Source of the DNA: an uncultured Porphyromonas sp.
Lineage (GTDB): Bacteria > Bacteroidota > Bacteroidia > Bacteroidales > Porphyromonadaceae
Assembly (NCBI RefSeq): GCF_900541275.1
Contig: NZ_UQJH01000029.1
Location: 1 to 11,819 of the forward strand
Length of the DNA stretch: 11,819 bases
Reading direction: 5' to 3'
Part shown: positions 1 to 6,635 of the stretch, one piece after another
Layout: each line of letters starts with the position of its first letter
Position numbering within the stretch: position 1 is the first letter of the stretch
The notes under the pieces: generated by a model
Told to the model about the DNA's origin: nothing
Seen by the model: only the letters and a program-made list of their open reading frames with translations
Databases searched by the model: none
Position numbers and translations under genes: made by a program

Positions 1-17
1 CAAACCCCCTTTCACCA

Positions 18-55
18 TCCTCCCCCTCCCAGCACATCAAAATGCGAATTAGCCC
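18..55 (-). repeat. 38-bp inverted repeat, left copy
   Basis: This 38-bp stretch is the exact reverse complement of 11764-11801; the match breaks at the base on either side. It has a C-rich block (18-30) followed by a mixed block containing CACATCAAAATGCGAATTAG (36-55). It lies upstream of the TPR gene promoter but points the other way, towards whatever lies left of the window. Read leftwards it is followed after 13 nt by TTTG at the window edge; the right copy is followed by TTTG after 14 nt. I do not recognise the element. No transposase or recombinase gene accompanies it in the window. Confidence 0.9.
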
Positions 56-114
56 TTCAATGCCCTCGCAGTAAATAGTTAAGCCGGTCTATCGCTTTAT
101 CGGATTGTTTTTAC

Positions 115-122
115 TACCTTTG
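115..122 (+). promoter_or_regulatory. Bacteroidetes -7 promoter core for the TPR gene
   Basis: TACCTTTG matches the Bacteroidetes sigma-ABfr -7 consensus TAnnTTTG exactly. Its end is 38 nt before the ATG at 161, giving a leader of about 30-35 nt. No good TTTG -33 box is visible at normal spacing. The leader can form a stem between AGTTAG (126-131) and CTAACT (154-159), ending one base before the start codon. Confidence 0.6.
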
Positions 123-160
123 CGCAGTTAGTCCGTAGTCTATATATAAGAAGCTAACTC

Positions 161-853
161 ATGAGTAAGCAAAGCAATACCCAAGACCTCAATAAGGAGG
201 CAACCTCAGCCGAGACCGGAAGTAGGGCAGAGGATTACATGAAGAAGAATAGGCGGACGCTTATCATCTGCCTCGTTGCTGCCATCGTAGTGATTGGCGG
301 TATCATCCTCTATCGTAACGCTTATATGATGCCGCATCGGGCAAAGGCGGAGGAGCAGATCTTCCGTGCCGAGCAGCTCTTCGAGAGAGACTCATTTGAG
401 ACCGCTCTCAAGGGCAATGGTGCCGATGTGAAGGGTTTCCTCGATATCATTAGCGACTACGGCAATACTCCCTCTGGCAATGTGGCTCACGCCTACGCTG
501 GTGTCTGCTACTACCAGCTGGGCGACTACCAGAGCGCTATCAAGCAGCTGGATAAGTTTAGCTCCAAGGACATGATGCTCCAGCCGAGCGTCATTGGTCT
601 GATCGGTGACTGCTACGTCGAGGGCGATCAGTACGATAAGGCGGTCGGCTACTTCGAGGATGCAGCCAAGAAGGCTGACAATATGCTCCTCTCGCCGATC
701 TATCTCATCAAGGCAGGTCTTGCTTATGAGGCTCTCGGTAAGACCGATAAGGCTAAGGAGGCATACACCAAGGTAAAGGAGAGCTACCCGTCCTCTCCCT
801 CCGCTGCCAATGCTGAGAAGTACCTCCAGACACTGACTCTGCAGGGCAAGTAA
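161..853 (+). CDS. Membrane-anchored tetratricopeptide repeat protein
   Basis: This is a 230-residue protein with a hydrophilic N-terminus (about 1-30), one transmembrane helix (about 33-51, rich in I, V, L, G and preceded by KKNRR) and a long helical extracytoplasmic part. The charge pattern suggests N-in topology with the repeats in the periplasm. At least three TPR-like helical hairpins are visible, at about 107-136 (AYAGVCYYQLGDYQSAI), 144-173 (LIGDCYVEGDQYDKAVGYF) and 180-210 (LAYEALGKTDKAKEAY). The arrangement resembles YfgM-like and other Bacteroidetes TPR anchors, which act as scaffolds in envelope complexes; no enzymatic motif is present. Its partner cannot be deduced, because the next gene is a convergent sulfatase. 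It has its own promoter and a terminator 18 bp after the stop, so it looks monocistronic. The class is clear, the specific role unknown. Confidence 0.9.
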   Translation: MSKQSNTQDLNKEATSAETGSRAEDYMKKNRRTLIICLVAAIVVIGGIILYRNAYMMPHRAKAEEQIFRAEQLFERDSFETALKGNGADVKGFLDIISDYGNTPSGNVAHAYAGVCYYQLGDYQSAIKQLDKFSSKDMMLQPSVIGLIGDCYVEGDQYDKAVGYFEDAAKKADNMLLSPIYLIKAGLAYEALGKTDKAKEAYTKVKESYPSSPSAANAEKYLQTLTLQGK

Positions 854-870
854 GCTACTCTGACGATACC

Positions 871-915
871 AAAAAGCCCCCCTTGCGACTTAGGTCGTGA
901 GGGGGGCTTTTTTTT
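871..915. terminator. Bidirectional rho-independent terminator
   Basis: AAAAAGCCCCCC (871-882) pairs perfectly with GGGGGGCTTTTT (901-912). An inner TTGCGAC/GTCGTGA stem (883-889 and 893-899) extends it with two wobble pairs, leaving a 3-nt loop. Both sides carry a T tract in their own reading direction. It sits 18 bp after the TPR gene stop and 5 bp beyond the sulfatase stop, so it can end both convergent transcripts. Confidence 0.93.
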
Positions 916-919
916 GCTA

Positions 920-2314
920 TTATTTCTCCTGAGGGAGTAGCGGGAAGTCCTTGCTCGGCCGGTGCGACCGGTCGATCAGGTCGCCCAGTTGCCGGACCAC
1001 CTCCGGGTAGTCGGCGGAGACATCCCGTAGCTCGCCCGGATCAGCGGAGAGATTGAAGAGCTCCTCGTACGTCCGCGAGGCGTCACTGACCTGCTGGCGG
1101 ATCAGCTTCCACTGACCCATACGGACCGCCTGTCGTCCCCCCTCCTCGTGAAATTCCCAGTAGAGGTATGGGTGCTCCGCCTGTTCGCCCCGACCGAAGA
1201 GGGTAGGGGCAAAGGAGATCCCGTCGGTCTGCTCCTGAGGCATCGCACCGCTCAGCTCCCGGAGAGTCGGCATCACATCCCAGAAGGCAAGCACATGATA
1301 GGAGGTGCTTCCCGGCTTGATCACTCCGGGCCACACCGCGATGAAGGGGACCCGCACCCCTCCCTCGTAGAGGGCGCGCTTAAGTCCGCGGTAGGGACCA
1401 TTGCCGTCAAAGAAGTAGGGATCGTGACCGCCCTCCTCGTGTGGCCCGTTGTCGGAGGTGAAGATGAATAGCGTCTCCTCGGCCAGTCCCTCCTCCCGTA
1501 GCACCTCGATCATCCTGCTGACGTCCCTGTCGAGGCGCCGGATCATCCCGGCATAGGTTGCCTTGGGCTGCGCCTCAGCGCGGTACCAATTTCCCTCAAA
1601 GGGCCGCTCGCAAAACGCTCCCTCAAAGGGCTCCCTATCCTCCTCCTCAGCATCCAGGTCAGCATGCGGCAGGGCGGGGGTGAAGTAGAGGAAAAAGGGT
1701 CGCTCCCGGCGCTTCCGGTCTCTCAGGAAGTCGATCGCATGGTCCATCAGCAGATCCTGAGCGTAGGTCTTCCCGTCCAAGGGGATCAGCGTCTCACCCT
1801 CGTGGAGAAACTCCGGTCTGTGACGGTGGGCATTCAGCTGCCCCAGGTAGCCAAAGAAGTAGTCAAAGCCCTGCTGCGTGGGAGCGCCCTCCGTGCCGGG
1901 ACCGCCGAGACCCCACTTCCCGATGCAGGCGGTGTCGTAGCCGGCGTCTCTCAGCATCTCAGCGATAGTCACCTCATCATCGGCGAGCGGGTGGTCGTAG
2001 GTGTGGCCATCGGGATTGGCGGTATCCTTATTGCCACGGATAAAGGCATGACCGGTATGGCGGCCGGTGAGGAGCGACCCCCGTGAGGGAGCGCTGACGG
2101 AGCAGCCGGCATAGGCCTGAGTAAAAGTCATCCCCGCCTGAGCGAGGCTGTCCAGTGCGGGCGTCGGGATGTATCGCTGTCCGTAGGTGCCGAGGTCACC
2201 GATGCCCATATCATCGACCATAAAGAAGATGATATTGGGTCGTGACTGAGCAAAGCCCGTCAGGGACAGCGCCCCCATGGCCACTCCGGTGGCGATTCGT
2301 CCTCGTGTGGTCAT
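920..2314 (-). CDS. Secreted arylsulfatase-type sulfatase (serine-type S1 family)
   Basis: This 464-residue protein hydrolyses sulfate esters, probably on glycans; the substrate cannot be read from sequence. The start at 2314 is chosen because it gives a signal peptide (TTRGRIATGVAMG..., cleavage near FAQ at about 21-23) and lies 11 nt after the malQ stop. The frame stays open upstream to 2458, but that part overlaps malQ and looks non-coding. No lipobox cysteine is present, so a soluble periplasmic or exported protein is expected. Family landmarks are metal-binding D34-D35 (MVDDMG), the formylglycine motif S74-A-P-S-R78, K133 in GKWGLG, H217 in LPH, D288-N289 in SDNGP, and K312 in GLKRALYEGG. 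The residue that becomes formylglycine is Ser, not Cys, so maturation by an anaerobic radical-SAM maturase (anSME) is expected; none is in the window. It is last in the queC-malQ-sulfatase cluster. Confidence 0.92.
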   Translation of the reverse strand: MTTRGRIATGVAMGALSLTGFAQSRPNIIFFMVDDMGIGDLGTYGQRYIPTPALDSLAQAGMTFTQAYAGCSVSAPSRGSLLTGRHTGHAFIRGNKDTANPDGHTYDHPLADDEVTIAEMLRDAGYDTACIGKWGLGGPGTEGAPTQQGFDYFFGYLGQLNAHRHRPEFLHEGETLIPLDGKTYAQDLLMDHAIDFLRDRKRRERPFFLYFTPALPHADLDAEEEDREPFEGAFCERPFEGNWYRAEAQPKATYAGMIRRLDRDVSRMIEVLREEGLAEETLFIFTSDNGPHEEGGHDPYFFDGNGPYRGLKRALYEGGVRVPFIAVWPGVIKPGSTSYHVLAFWDVMPTLRELSGAMPQEQTDGISFAPTLFGRGEQAEHPYLYWEFHEEGGRQAVRMGQWKLIRQQVSDASRTYEELFNLSADPGELRDVSADYPEVVRQLGDLIDRSHRPSKDFPLLPQEK

Positions 2315-2325
2315 ACGTCTCTGCT

Positions 2326-4707
2326 TTACTTCAGTTGGCGAGGCAGCTCGGCAATGGTGCCGGGCATACGGTAGTCCCATACCTGCTTGGGATCCTCGGG
2401 GTGATTGATCTGCTCCTCCTCCGGTGGCACCTCCGATCCGTAGCCGGTCAGCGTCCACCAGTCCTGCATGGGGAGCACGAGCAGTACCGAGGGGGCAAGT
2501 CGCCTCAGTGCTCGTATCAGCCCTGCCGCCGAGGGATCATCAGCACAGCCATAGGCGCGAGCGATGTCCCACCTCATGGTATGGTCAAGCGAGCGCCACC
2601 AGTCGCGGAGCGTGCTGGTGTCGTGGGTCGATGTGGAGCCGACGCTGAGGTAGGGGATGTCATTGGGATGGGCATAGGGGCACCAGGACTTCTTCGCCAT
2701 ACGCACCACCTCGAGAGAGAGCAGCTCAAAGGTGTCCATCACCTCCCGCATACTTCCCGGGAGACTCCCCAGGTCCTCAGCGCAGAGGAGCATACGGGTG
2801 TCGGAGGTAGCGCCGAGGAGACGCTTGATGGCTGTTCGGCGCCAGAGCTCTTCGTTGCGGTGGTGGTGGTACTCCTCCCGTAGGTAGAGGATCAGCTGCT
2901 TCGCCTCCGCGCTCAGGGGACCAAAGTCGGGGTAGAGCTCCGGTGAGGGCGACGGATGATACTGCCCCTTCTCGTCCCTTGCACAGAGGCTCTCGACCCC
3001 TCGTACCTCATCCGGACGGTAGCCGAGTGCCGGCACGTAGTGTGCCTGTCGCTGGTCCGAGCTACTCTCAGGGATGCTCCATATGCGGAAGAAGCCGAGT
3101 ATGTGGTCGATCCGTATCGCATCGAGGTGACGCTCCATCACGGCAAAGCGGTGGCGCCACCAGCGGAAGTCCTCCGCCTCCATCGCCTCCCAGTCATAGG
3201 TGGGGAAGCTCCAGTCCTGTCCATTGGCGGAGAAGACGTCCGGGGGTGCGCCTGCCTCCTTATCCAGGTGGAAGAGGTGGGGTGCCATCCAAACATCGAC
3301 GCTATTTCGCCCCACACCGATGGGAAGATCTCCCTTGATCAGCACGCGGTGCCGGTGGGCTGTCTCAGTCAGACGGCTCAGTTGGTCATAGAGGAAGTAC
3401 TGGATGAAGGCGTACCGAAGCACCTCGCGCTCCGCCTGAGCCCCCTCGATCGTCTTCGCCCGGAGGTACTCCTCCCGGACCGAGGTGTAGGTCGCATACT
3501 CGGTGACCGGCGTCCCCGGCTGACGATCCCTGAGGACGCAGAAGAGGCAGTAAGCGAGCAGGTCCTCCCCCTCCCGGGACATAAACGCCCGCACCTCCTC
3601 TATCGTCGGGTCATCGGCCCGATCGTAGCAGTAGTCGACCACCTCGCGCTTGAGCTGTCTCACACCGAGGTAGTCCACGCGCGGAAGAGCATTGAGCGCG
3701 GTGGCTCGCTTCTCCCAGCGGTGCCTGAGCGGTGCCTCGTCATATCCGGGCAGTCGCCGTACATCGAGGTAGAGCGGGTCCAGCCCGTAGGTGGTGATGG
3801 CGTTGTAGGGGTAGGAGTCGAGTGGGGTGCGGGTAAAGGTGGTGTCGTAGAAGGGGAGCATCTGGTAGAGGTGCTGTCCCAGCTCTGAGAGGTAGATGAC
3901 AAAGTCCACCGCGTCGCCGAAGTCACCGATGCCGTAGGATCGCTCGGTACGCAGGGCGAAGAGTGGAGCCACCGTTCCCTCGATACTCTTCCGCTCCCAG
4001 GTGGGCTGAAGCACCGGCTCGTCGACAAAGGTGAGCGTGAGGGAGCGCCTCTCCTCCGGTCGGTACACTCTATTTGGCCCCTCCTCCCAGAGGATCGACC
4101 CGTCCCGCCTCCGGAGCACCACCTTATACTCCATCGCCGGCAGTCCCTCCATAGAGAGTGTGTAGCAGTGACGACAGGCCCGGAGTGGGATGCCGTGCAT
4201 CGGGTCCCACACCCCCGCCTCCGTCGCAGAGCCCACGAGGAAGAGCTCACCATCGTAGACCTCCTGCCTCAGGAAGGCGATCACCTCCCCGCGCCGGCAG
4301 TCGAGGGCAGCCATGGGCTCACTCGTCCTATCTGTCAGCCCGAGCAGCCCACAGAGGGGCGGACTCATCAGCCGATGTGCGGGAGAGGGGGCGACCCACC
4401 GATCACGGATCACCACATTGAGTGGCACCGTCTCCGGCTCCGTCGCTCTCAGGCGGAGGGTATGGGGCATCGGGGCCTCTACAGCGATGATCTCCCCTCG
4501 CTCCACCACTCTATAGCTGTAGTGTAGCTCCTTGTGGCTGCGGACGGAGAGGGGCAGGTCGAGGGTCCAGAGCCCTATGGTGCGCTCCTCCATGGGGCGC
4601 TCCTCACCGTCTATCAGGCAGATAATGGTCTGCCCCTCGTGGGCGGTCTGGTAGGGTAGGACGAGGGTCAGCAGGATGCGCTGCTCGGTCACATTTTCTT
4701 TCTTCAT
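2326..4707 (-). CDS. malQ: 4-alpha-glucanotransferase (amylomaltase, GH77, DPE2-like)
   Basis: This 793-residue cytoplasmic enzyme transfers alpha-1,4-glucan segments between maltodextrins and releases glucose, in maltose or glycogen turnover. The N-terminal 240 or so residues form two beta-rich segments. The second (about 138-235, with FLVGSATEAGVWDP) looks like a CBM20 starch-binding domain; the first (about 10-100) is probably a degenerate one. The GH77 domain covers about 240-793, with nucleophile D534 (IRIDHILGFFRIW), acid/base E644 (LLCAEDLG) and the third acid D696 (STHDTSTL). As I remember them, DPE2-like proteins of other Bacteroidales are nearer 890 residues. The stretch between the nucleophile and acid/base motifs is only about 110 residues here, so a catalytic-domain insertion seems shortened. 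Its ATG directly abuts the queC stop (TAGATG), suggesting translational coupling. The sulfatase follows after 11 nt. Confidence 0.95.
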   Translation of the reverse strand: MKKENVTEQRILLTLVLPYQTAHEGQTIICLIDGEERPMEERTIGLWTLDLPLSVRSHKELHYSYRVVERGEIIAVEAPMPHTLRLRATEPETVPLNVVIRDRWVAPSPAHRLMSPPLCGLLGLTDRTSEPMAALDCRRGEVIAFLRQEVYDGELFLVGSATEAGVWDPMHGIPLRACRHCYTLSMEGLPAMEYKVVLRRRDGSILWEEGPNRVYRPEERRSLTLTFVDEPVLQPTWERKSIEGTVAPLFALRTERSYGIGDFGDAVDFVIYLSELGQHLYQMLPFYDTTFTRTPLDSYPYNAITTYGLDPLYLDVRRLPGYDEAPLRHRWEKRATALNALPRVDYLGVRQLKREVVDYCYDRADDPTIEEVRAFMSREGEDLLAYCLFCVLRDRQPGTPVTEYATYTSVREEYLRAKTIEGAQAEREVLRYAFIQYFLYDQLSRLTETAHRHRVLIKGDLPIGVGRNSVDVWMAPHLFHLDKEAGAPPDVFSANGQDWSFPTYDWEAMEAEDFRWWRHRFAVMERHLDAIRIDHILGFFRIWSIPESSSDQRQAHYVPALGYRPDEVRGVESLCARDEKGQYHPSPSPELYPDFGPLSAEAKQLILYLREEYHHHRNEELWRRTAIKRLLGATSDTRMLLCAEDLGSLPGSMREVMDTFELLSLEVVRMAKKSWCPYAHPNDIPYLSVGSTSTHDTSTLRDWWRSLDHTMRWDIARAYGCADDPSAAGLIRALRRLAPSVLLVLPMQDWWTLTGYGSEVPPEEEQINHPEDPKQVWDYRMPGTIAELPRQLK

Positions 4708-5379
4708 CTACTCCGTCTCGTAGGTGGTTGGGTCGGTGATGCCCGCCTCCCGGAAGGCCTCGCGTCGCTCCTCGCAGGTGCCGCACTTGCCGCAGTGCTT
4801 CTCCCCGCCCTTATAGCAGGAGTAGGTGTCTCCGTAGTCCACCCCCAGCTCGGCACCACGGCGGACGATATCAGCCTTGGTGATCAGCGTGTAGGGCGCA
4901 TCGATGATGACGCCATTGAAGGTCCCGGCACGCATAGCCCCGCTCATCTCTTGGATAAAGTCGGGCCTGCAGTCGGGGTAGATCGTATGGTCACCGGAGT
5001 GGTTGGCGAGCATTACCCGGTCCAGCCCCCGGCTCTCAGCCAGCCCGCAGGCGACGGAGAGCATGATCCCATTGCGGAAGGGGACGACCGTGGACTTCAT
5101 ATTCTCCTCATCGTAGGAGCCCTCCGGGATAGCCTCAGCTCCCTCGATGAGAGAGGAGTGGAAGTACTCCTTGATGAAGTGGAGCGGGATCACTAAGTGC
5201 TCGATGCCGAGAGCAGCGCAGTGGCGTCTCGCACAGGCGATCTCCCGAGCATTGTGATTACTGCCGTAGTCAAAGGTTACGGCCAGAGCGATCTCATCCT
5301 GCTTATCGTGCAGTAGCGTGACGCTGTCGAGACCACCGGAGAGGACGATGATGGCATCTTTTCTATTATTCTTCTTCAT
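4708..5379 (-). CDS. queC: 7-cyano-7-deazaguanine synthase
   Basis: QueC converts 7-carboxy-7-deazaguanine and ammonia to preQ0 using ATP, a step in queuosine biosynthesis for tRNA wobble position 34. The 223-residue length is normal for the family. The N-terminal PP-loop SGGLDS (14-19) binds ATP, and C188, C196, C199 and C202 (the CYKGGEKHCGKCGTC region) form the zinc site. NHSGDHTIYPDCRPDF (126-141) is the usual QueC core. M1 is the only sensible start, since no other in-frame Met precedes the PP-loop. A promoter core ends only 4 nt upstream, so the mRNA may be leaderless. The partner genes queD, queE and folE are not in the window. It is first in the cluster with malQ and the sulfatase, with which it shares no obvious pathway. 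Confidence 0.97.
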   Translation of the reverse strand: MKKNNRKDAIIVLSGGLDSVTLLHDKQDEIALAVTFDYGSNHNAREIACARRHCAALGIEHLVIPLHFIKEYFHSSLIEGAEAIPEGSYDEENMKSTVVPFRNGIMLSVACGLAESRGLDRVMLANHSGDHTIYPDCRPDFIQEMSGAMRAGTFNGVIIDAPYTLITKADIVRRGAELGVDYGDTYSCYKGGEKHCGKCGTCEERREAFREAGITDPTTYETE

Positions 5380-5383
5380 AGCT

Positions 5384-5391
5384 CAAATGTA
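5384..5391 (-). promoter_or_regulatory. Bacteroidetes -7 promoter core for queC, next to the start codon
   Basis: On the minus strand TACATTTG matches TAnnTTTG exactly. Its last base is separated from the queC ATG by only four bases (AGCT). If used, transcription would start at or next to the A of the ATG, giving a leaderless or nearly leaderless mRNA. No clear TTTG -33 box is seen upstream. A chance match is possible. Confidence 0.45.
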
Positions 5392-5499
5392 CGATTATTT
5401 AGGCTCACGGGAGGTCCCTCTGTAGCGCTGTGCGGAGGAGACTCCTGAAGAGGATGATATAGGGAGGGGGGCAGAATAGCCTCCTCACCTCCGGCAACT

Positions 5500-5581
5500 C
5501 TAATACCGATATTAGAGAATTCTAATACCGATAAAAGAAATCACTAATATCGGTATTAGCGATCGCTAATATCGGTATTAG
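5500..5581. repeat. Array of four 16-bp palindromic units at exact 22-bp period
   Basis: Units begin at 5500, 5522, 5544 and 5566, each 16 bp with 6-bp spacers (AGAATT, AAATCA, CGATCG). Unit 1 is CTAATACCGATATTAG. Unit 2 is the same with two changes (TAAAAG at its end). Units 3 and 4 are the exact reverse complement, CTAATATCGGTATTAG. Each full unit is itself a dyad, CTAATA/TATTAG around CCGA. The left pair and right pair also form one large imperfect inverted repeat (5500-5537 against 5544-5581, 32 of 38 matching). The junction of units 3 and 4 is a perfect 18-bp palindrome (5554-5571). The 22-bp period is about two helical turns, which suits repeated binding by one dimeric protein on the same DNA face. 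Confidence 0.93.
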
Positions 5582-5686
5582 ATCGGAGCCTGGTGCTATG
5601 CGATTCCTGGAAAAGGTACACAGTTGATCGAGCATACCCCCAAAATCACTATTACTGGTGATTGCAGGAGTGAAGCAGGCATGGTA

Positions 5687-5716
5687 TTTTCGTAAAATAA
5701 GAAATGAATATTTTTG
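5687..5716 (+). promoter_or_regulatory. Bacteroidetes promoter for the methyltransferase gene
   Basis: TATTTTTG (5709-5716) fits the -7 consensus TAnnTTTG, with a T-rich -33-like element (TTTTC, 5687-5691) 17 bp upstream. The predicted transcript would start near 5720, which puts the ATG at 5704 outside the message and favours the one at 5728, 3 nt after a GAGG. Confidence 0.5.
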
Positions 5717-5727
5717 ACAAGAGGATA

Positions 5728-6414
5728 ATGGCAAAGGAGCAAAGTAATTCCTATCAAGGGATGATGGATCATTATGACGACCTGTTGACAGGACGTAAGT
5801 GGTGGTCAAGGATATACTGGCGATTGATATGGAACGAGGACGCTAATCTCTTGGCTCAGAAAGTGCTTGATTTTATACCGGACGACTTTCATGGACGACT
5901 GCTTGACGTCCCTGTCGGCACTGCCGTTTTTACTGCGGAAAAGTACCGTCGGATGAGAGGTGCCGAGATTGTTGGTTTAGACTATTCGGATGAAATGATA
6001 GCCATAGCGGCTTTGCGGAAAGAAACAGAGGGGATAGCCAACCTGTCTCTGAGGCAAGGAGATGTCGGAGACCTTCCCTATCCCAACGAGTCCTTCGACT
6101 GCATCCTGTCAATGAACGGCTTTCAAGCTTTCCCGGATAAAGAGAAGGCCTTTGCCGAGATTTTTCGTGTGCTGAAGCCCGGAGGTTTCTTCTGCGGTTG
6201 CTTTTATGTCAAGGGTGAACGCCGATCGGCTGATTTCTTTGTCAAGAAAGTTATGGAGAGAAAAGGATTTTTCCGCCCTCCATACGACACCTTCGCTGAA
6301 GCCGAGAGCCGACTTAGAGGTATGTATGGCGATGACGTGCTGACAGAGAAAATGGCTTCCGCCTGCTTGTTTCGCTGCGTGAAACCACAGAGAGAAAACG
6401 CTGATAACGAGTAA
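5728..6414 (+). CDS. Class I SAM-dependent methyltransferase
   Basis: This is a soluble protein of 228 residues. The Rossmann-type methyltransferase fold is shown by motif I LLDVPVGTAVF (about 58-68, D60), the acidic end of strand 2 in GLDYSDEMI (D85), motif II/III GDVGDLPYPNESFD (about 111-124) and RVLKPGGFF (147-155). The order is typical of Methyltransf_11/UbiE-like enzymes; the substrate cannot be inferred. The alternative ATG at 5704 would add eight residues; 5728 is preferred because a promoter core lies between the two. The gene and its flanks are clearly more AT-rich than the rest: two sampled 60-bp lines give about 37% and 43% GC, against about 65% for a sampled malQ line. The gene stands alone on the plus strand between two minus-strand clusters, which suggests horizontal acquisition. 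Confidence 0.88.
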   Translation: MAKEQSNSYQGMMDHYDDLLTGRKWWSRIYWRLIWNEDANLLAQKVLDFIPDDFHGRLLDVPVGTAVFTAEKYRRMRGAEIVGLDYSDEMIAIAALRKETEGIANLSLRQGDVGDLPYPNESFDCILSMNGFQAFPDKEKAFAEIFRVLKPGGFFCGCFYVKGERRSADFFVKKVMERKGFFRPPYDTFAEAESRLRGMYGDDVLTEKMASACLFRCVKPQRENADNE

Positions 6415-6504
6415 GAGCTATTAGCGTAACAATCATTGACGAGGAAAACTTCCCCATTGCTTCTTCTCTCCCAAGGGTTGCCCCTCAACGCTTGTAAGCT
6501 ACTG

Positions 6505-6530
6505 CGGGGCTCGTCGGCAACTACGCCCCG
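6505..6530. other. GC-rich hairpin downstream of the methyltransferase gene
   Basis: CGGGGC (6505-6510) and GCCCCG (6525-6530) can form a 6-bp stem with a 14-nt loop. No T tract follows on either strand, so it is not a standard terminator. It is the only structure seen in 6415-6569, which otherwise shows no gene. Confidence 0.35.
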
Positions 6531-6569
6531 TGTGGACTATCACTACAGACGTATGATATGCCCATATAC

Positions 6570-6610
6570 AAAAAAGCGGTGGAGCAAGGTCGTAACCCTG
6601 CTCCACCGCT
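6570..6610 (-). terminator. Rho-independent terminator of the metG-to-ROK cluster
   Basis: AGCGGTGGAGCA (6575-6586) pairs perfectly with TGCTCCACCGCT (6599-6610), a 12-bp stem around a 12-nt loop that can pair a little further (GGT/ACC). On the minus strand the stem is followed by a run of six T (6570-6575). It starts 25 bp after the ROK kinase stop. On the plus strand no T tract follows, so it should act only on the minus-strand transcript. Confidence 0.92.
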
Positions 6611-6635
6611 GTAGTACTTGAGGACGCTGCCGAGG

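Larger units (their letters stand above)
5380..5703. other. Divergent intergenic region between queC and the methyltransferase gene
   Basis: This gene-free stretch separates two divergent genes. From the queC side it contains the queC promoter core (5384-5391), a GC-rich unstructured segment (about 5400-5495), the four-unit phased array (5500-5581), a segment without recognisable features (5582-5640), a small inverted repeat AATCAC/GTGATT (5644-5649 and 5658-5663), and the -33-like T run (5687-5691) of the methyltransferase promoter. The array centre is almost equidistant from the two start codons (about 162 bp each way if the methyltransferase start at 5704 is used). I found no preQ1 riboswitch-like structure and no RNA gene. 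Confidence 0.7.

Noticed and set aside
2315..2458. N-terminal extension of the sulfatase
   Set aside because: The extra residues overlap the malQ C-terminus, are low-complexity and precede a good signal peptide starting at 2314.
2956..3888. Plus-strand reading frame of 310 codons inside malQ
   Set aside because: Antisense to the conserved GH77 domain, no domain seen, explained by codon bias. The same applies to the frame at 8824-9702.
5500..5581. CRISPR array
   Set aside because: Spacers are only 6 bp, the units change orientation halfway, and no cas gene is present.
5522..5809. Minus-strand 95-codon frame over the array and methyltransferase start
   Set aside because: It runs through the repeat array and antisense to the methyltransferase gene, with no recognisable domain.
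6419..6426. TATTAGCG downstream of the methyltransferase gene, matching part of the array (5554-5561)
   Set aside because: Only eight bases without the dyad; likely chance.
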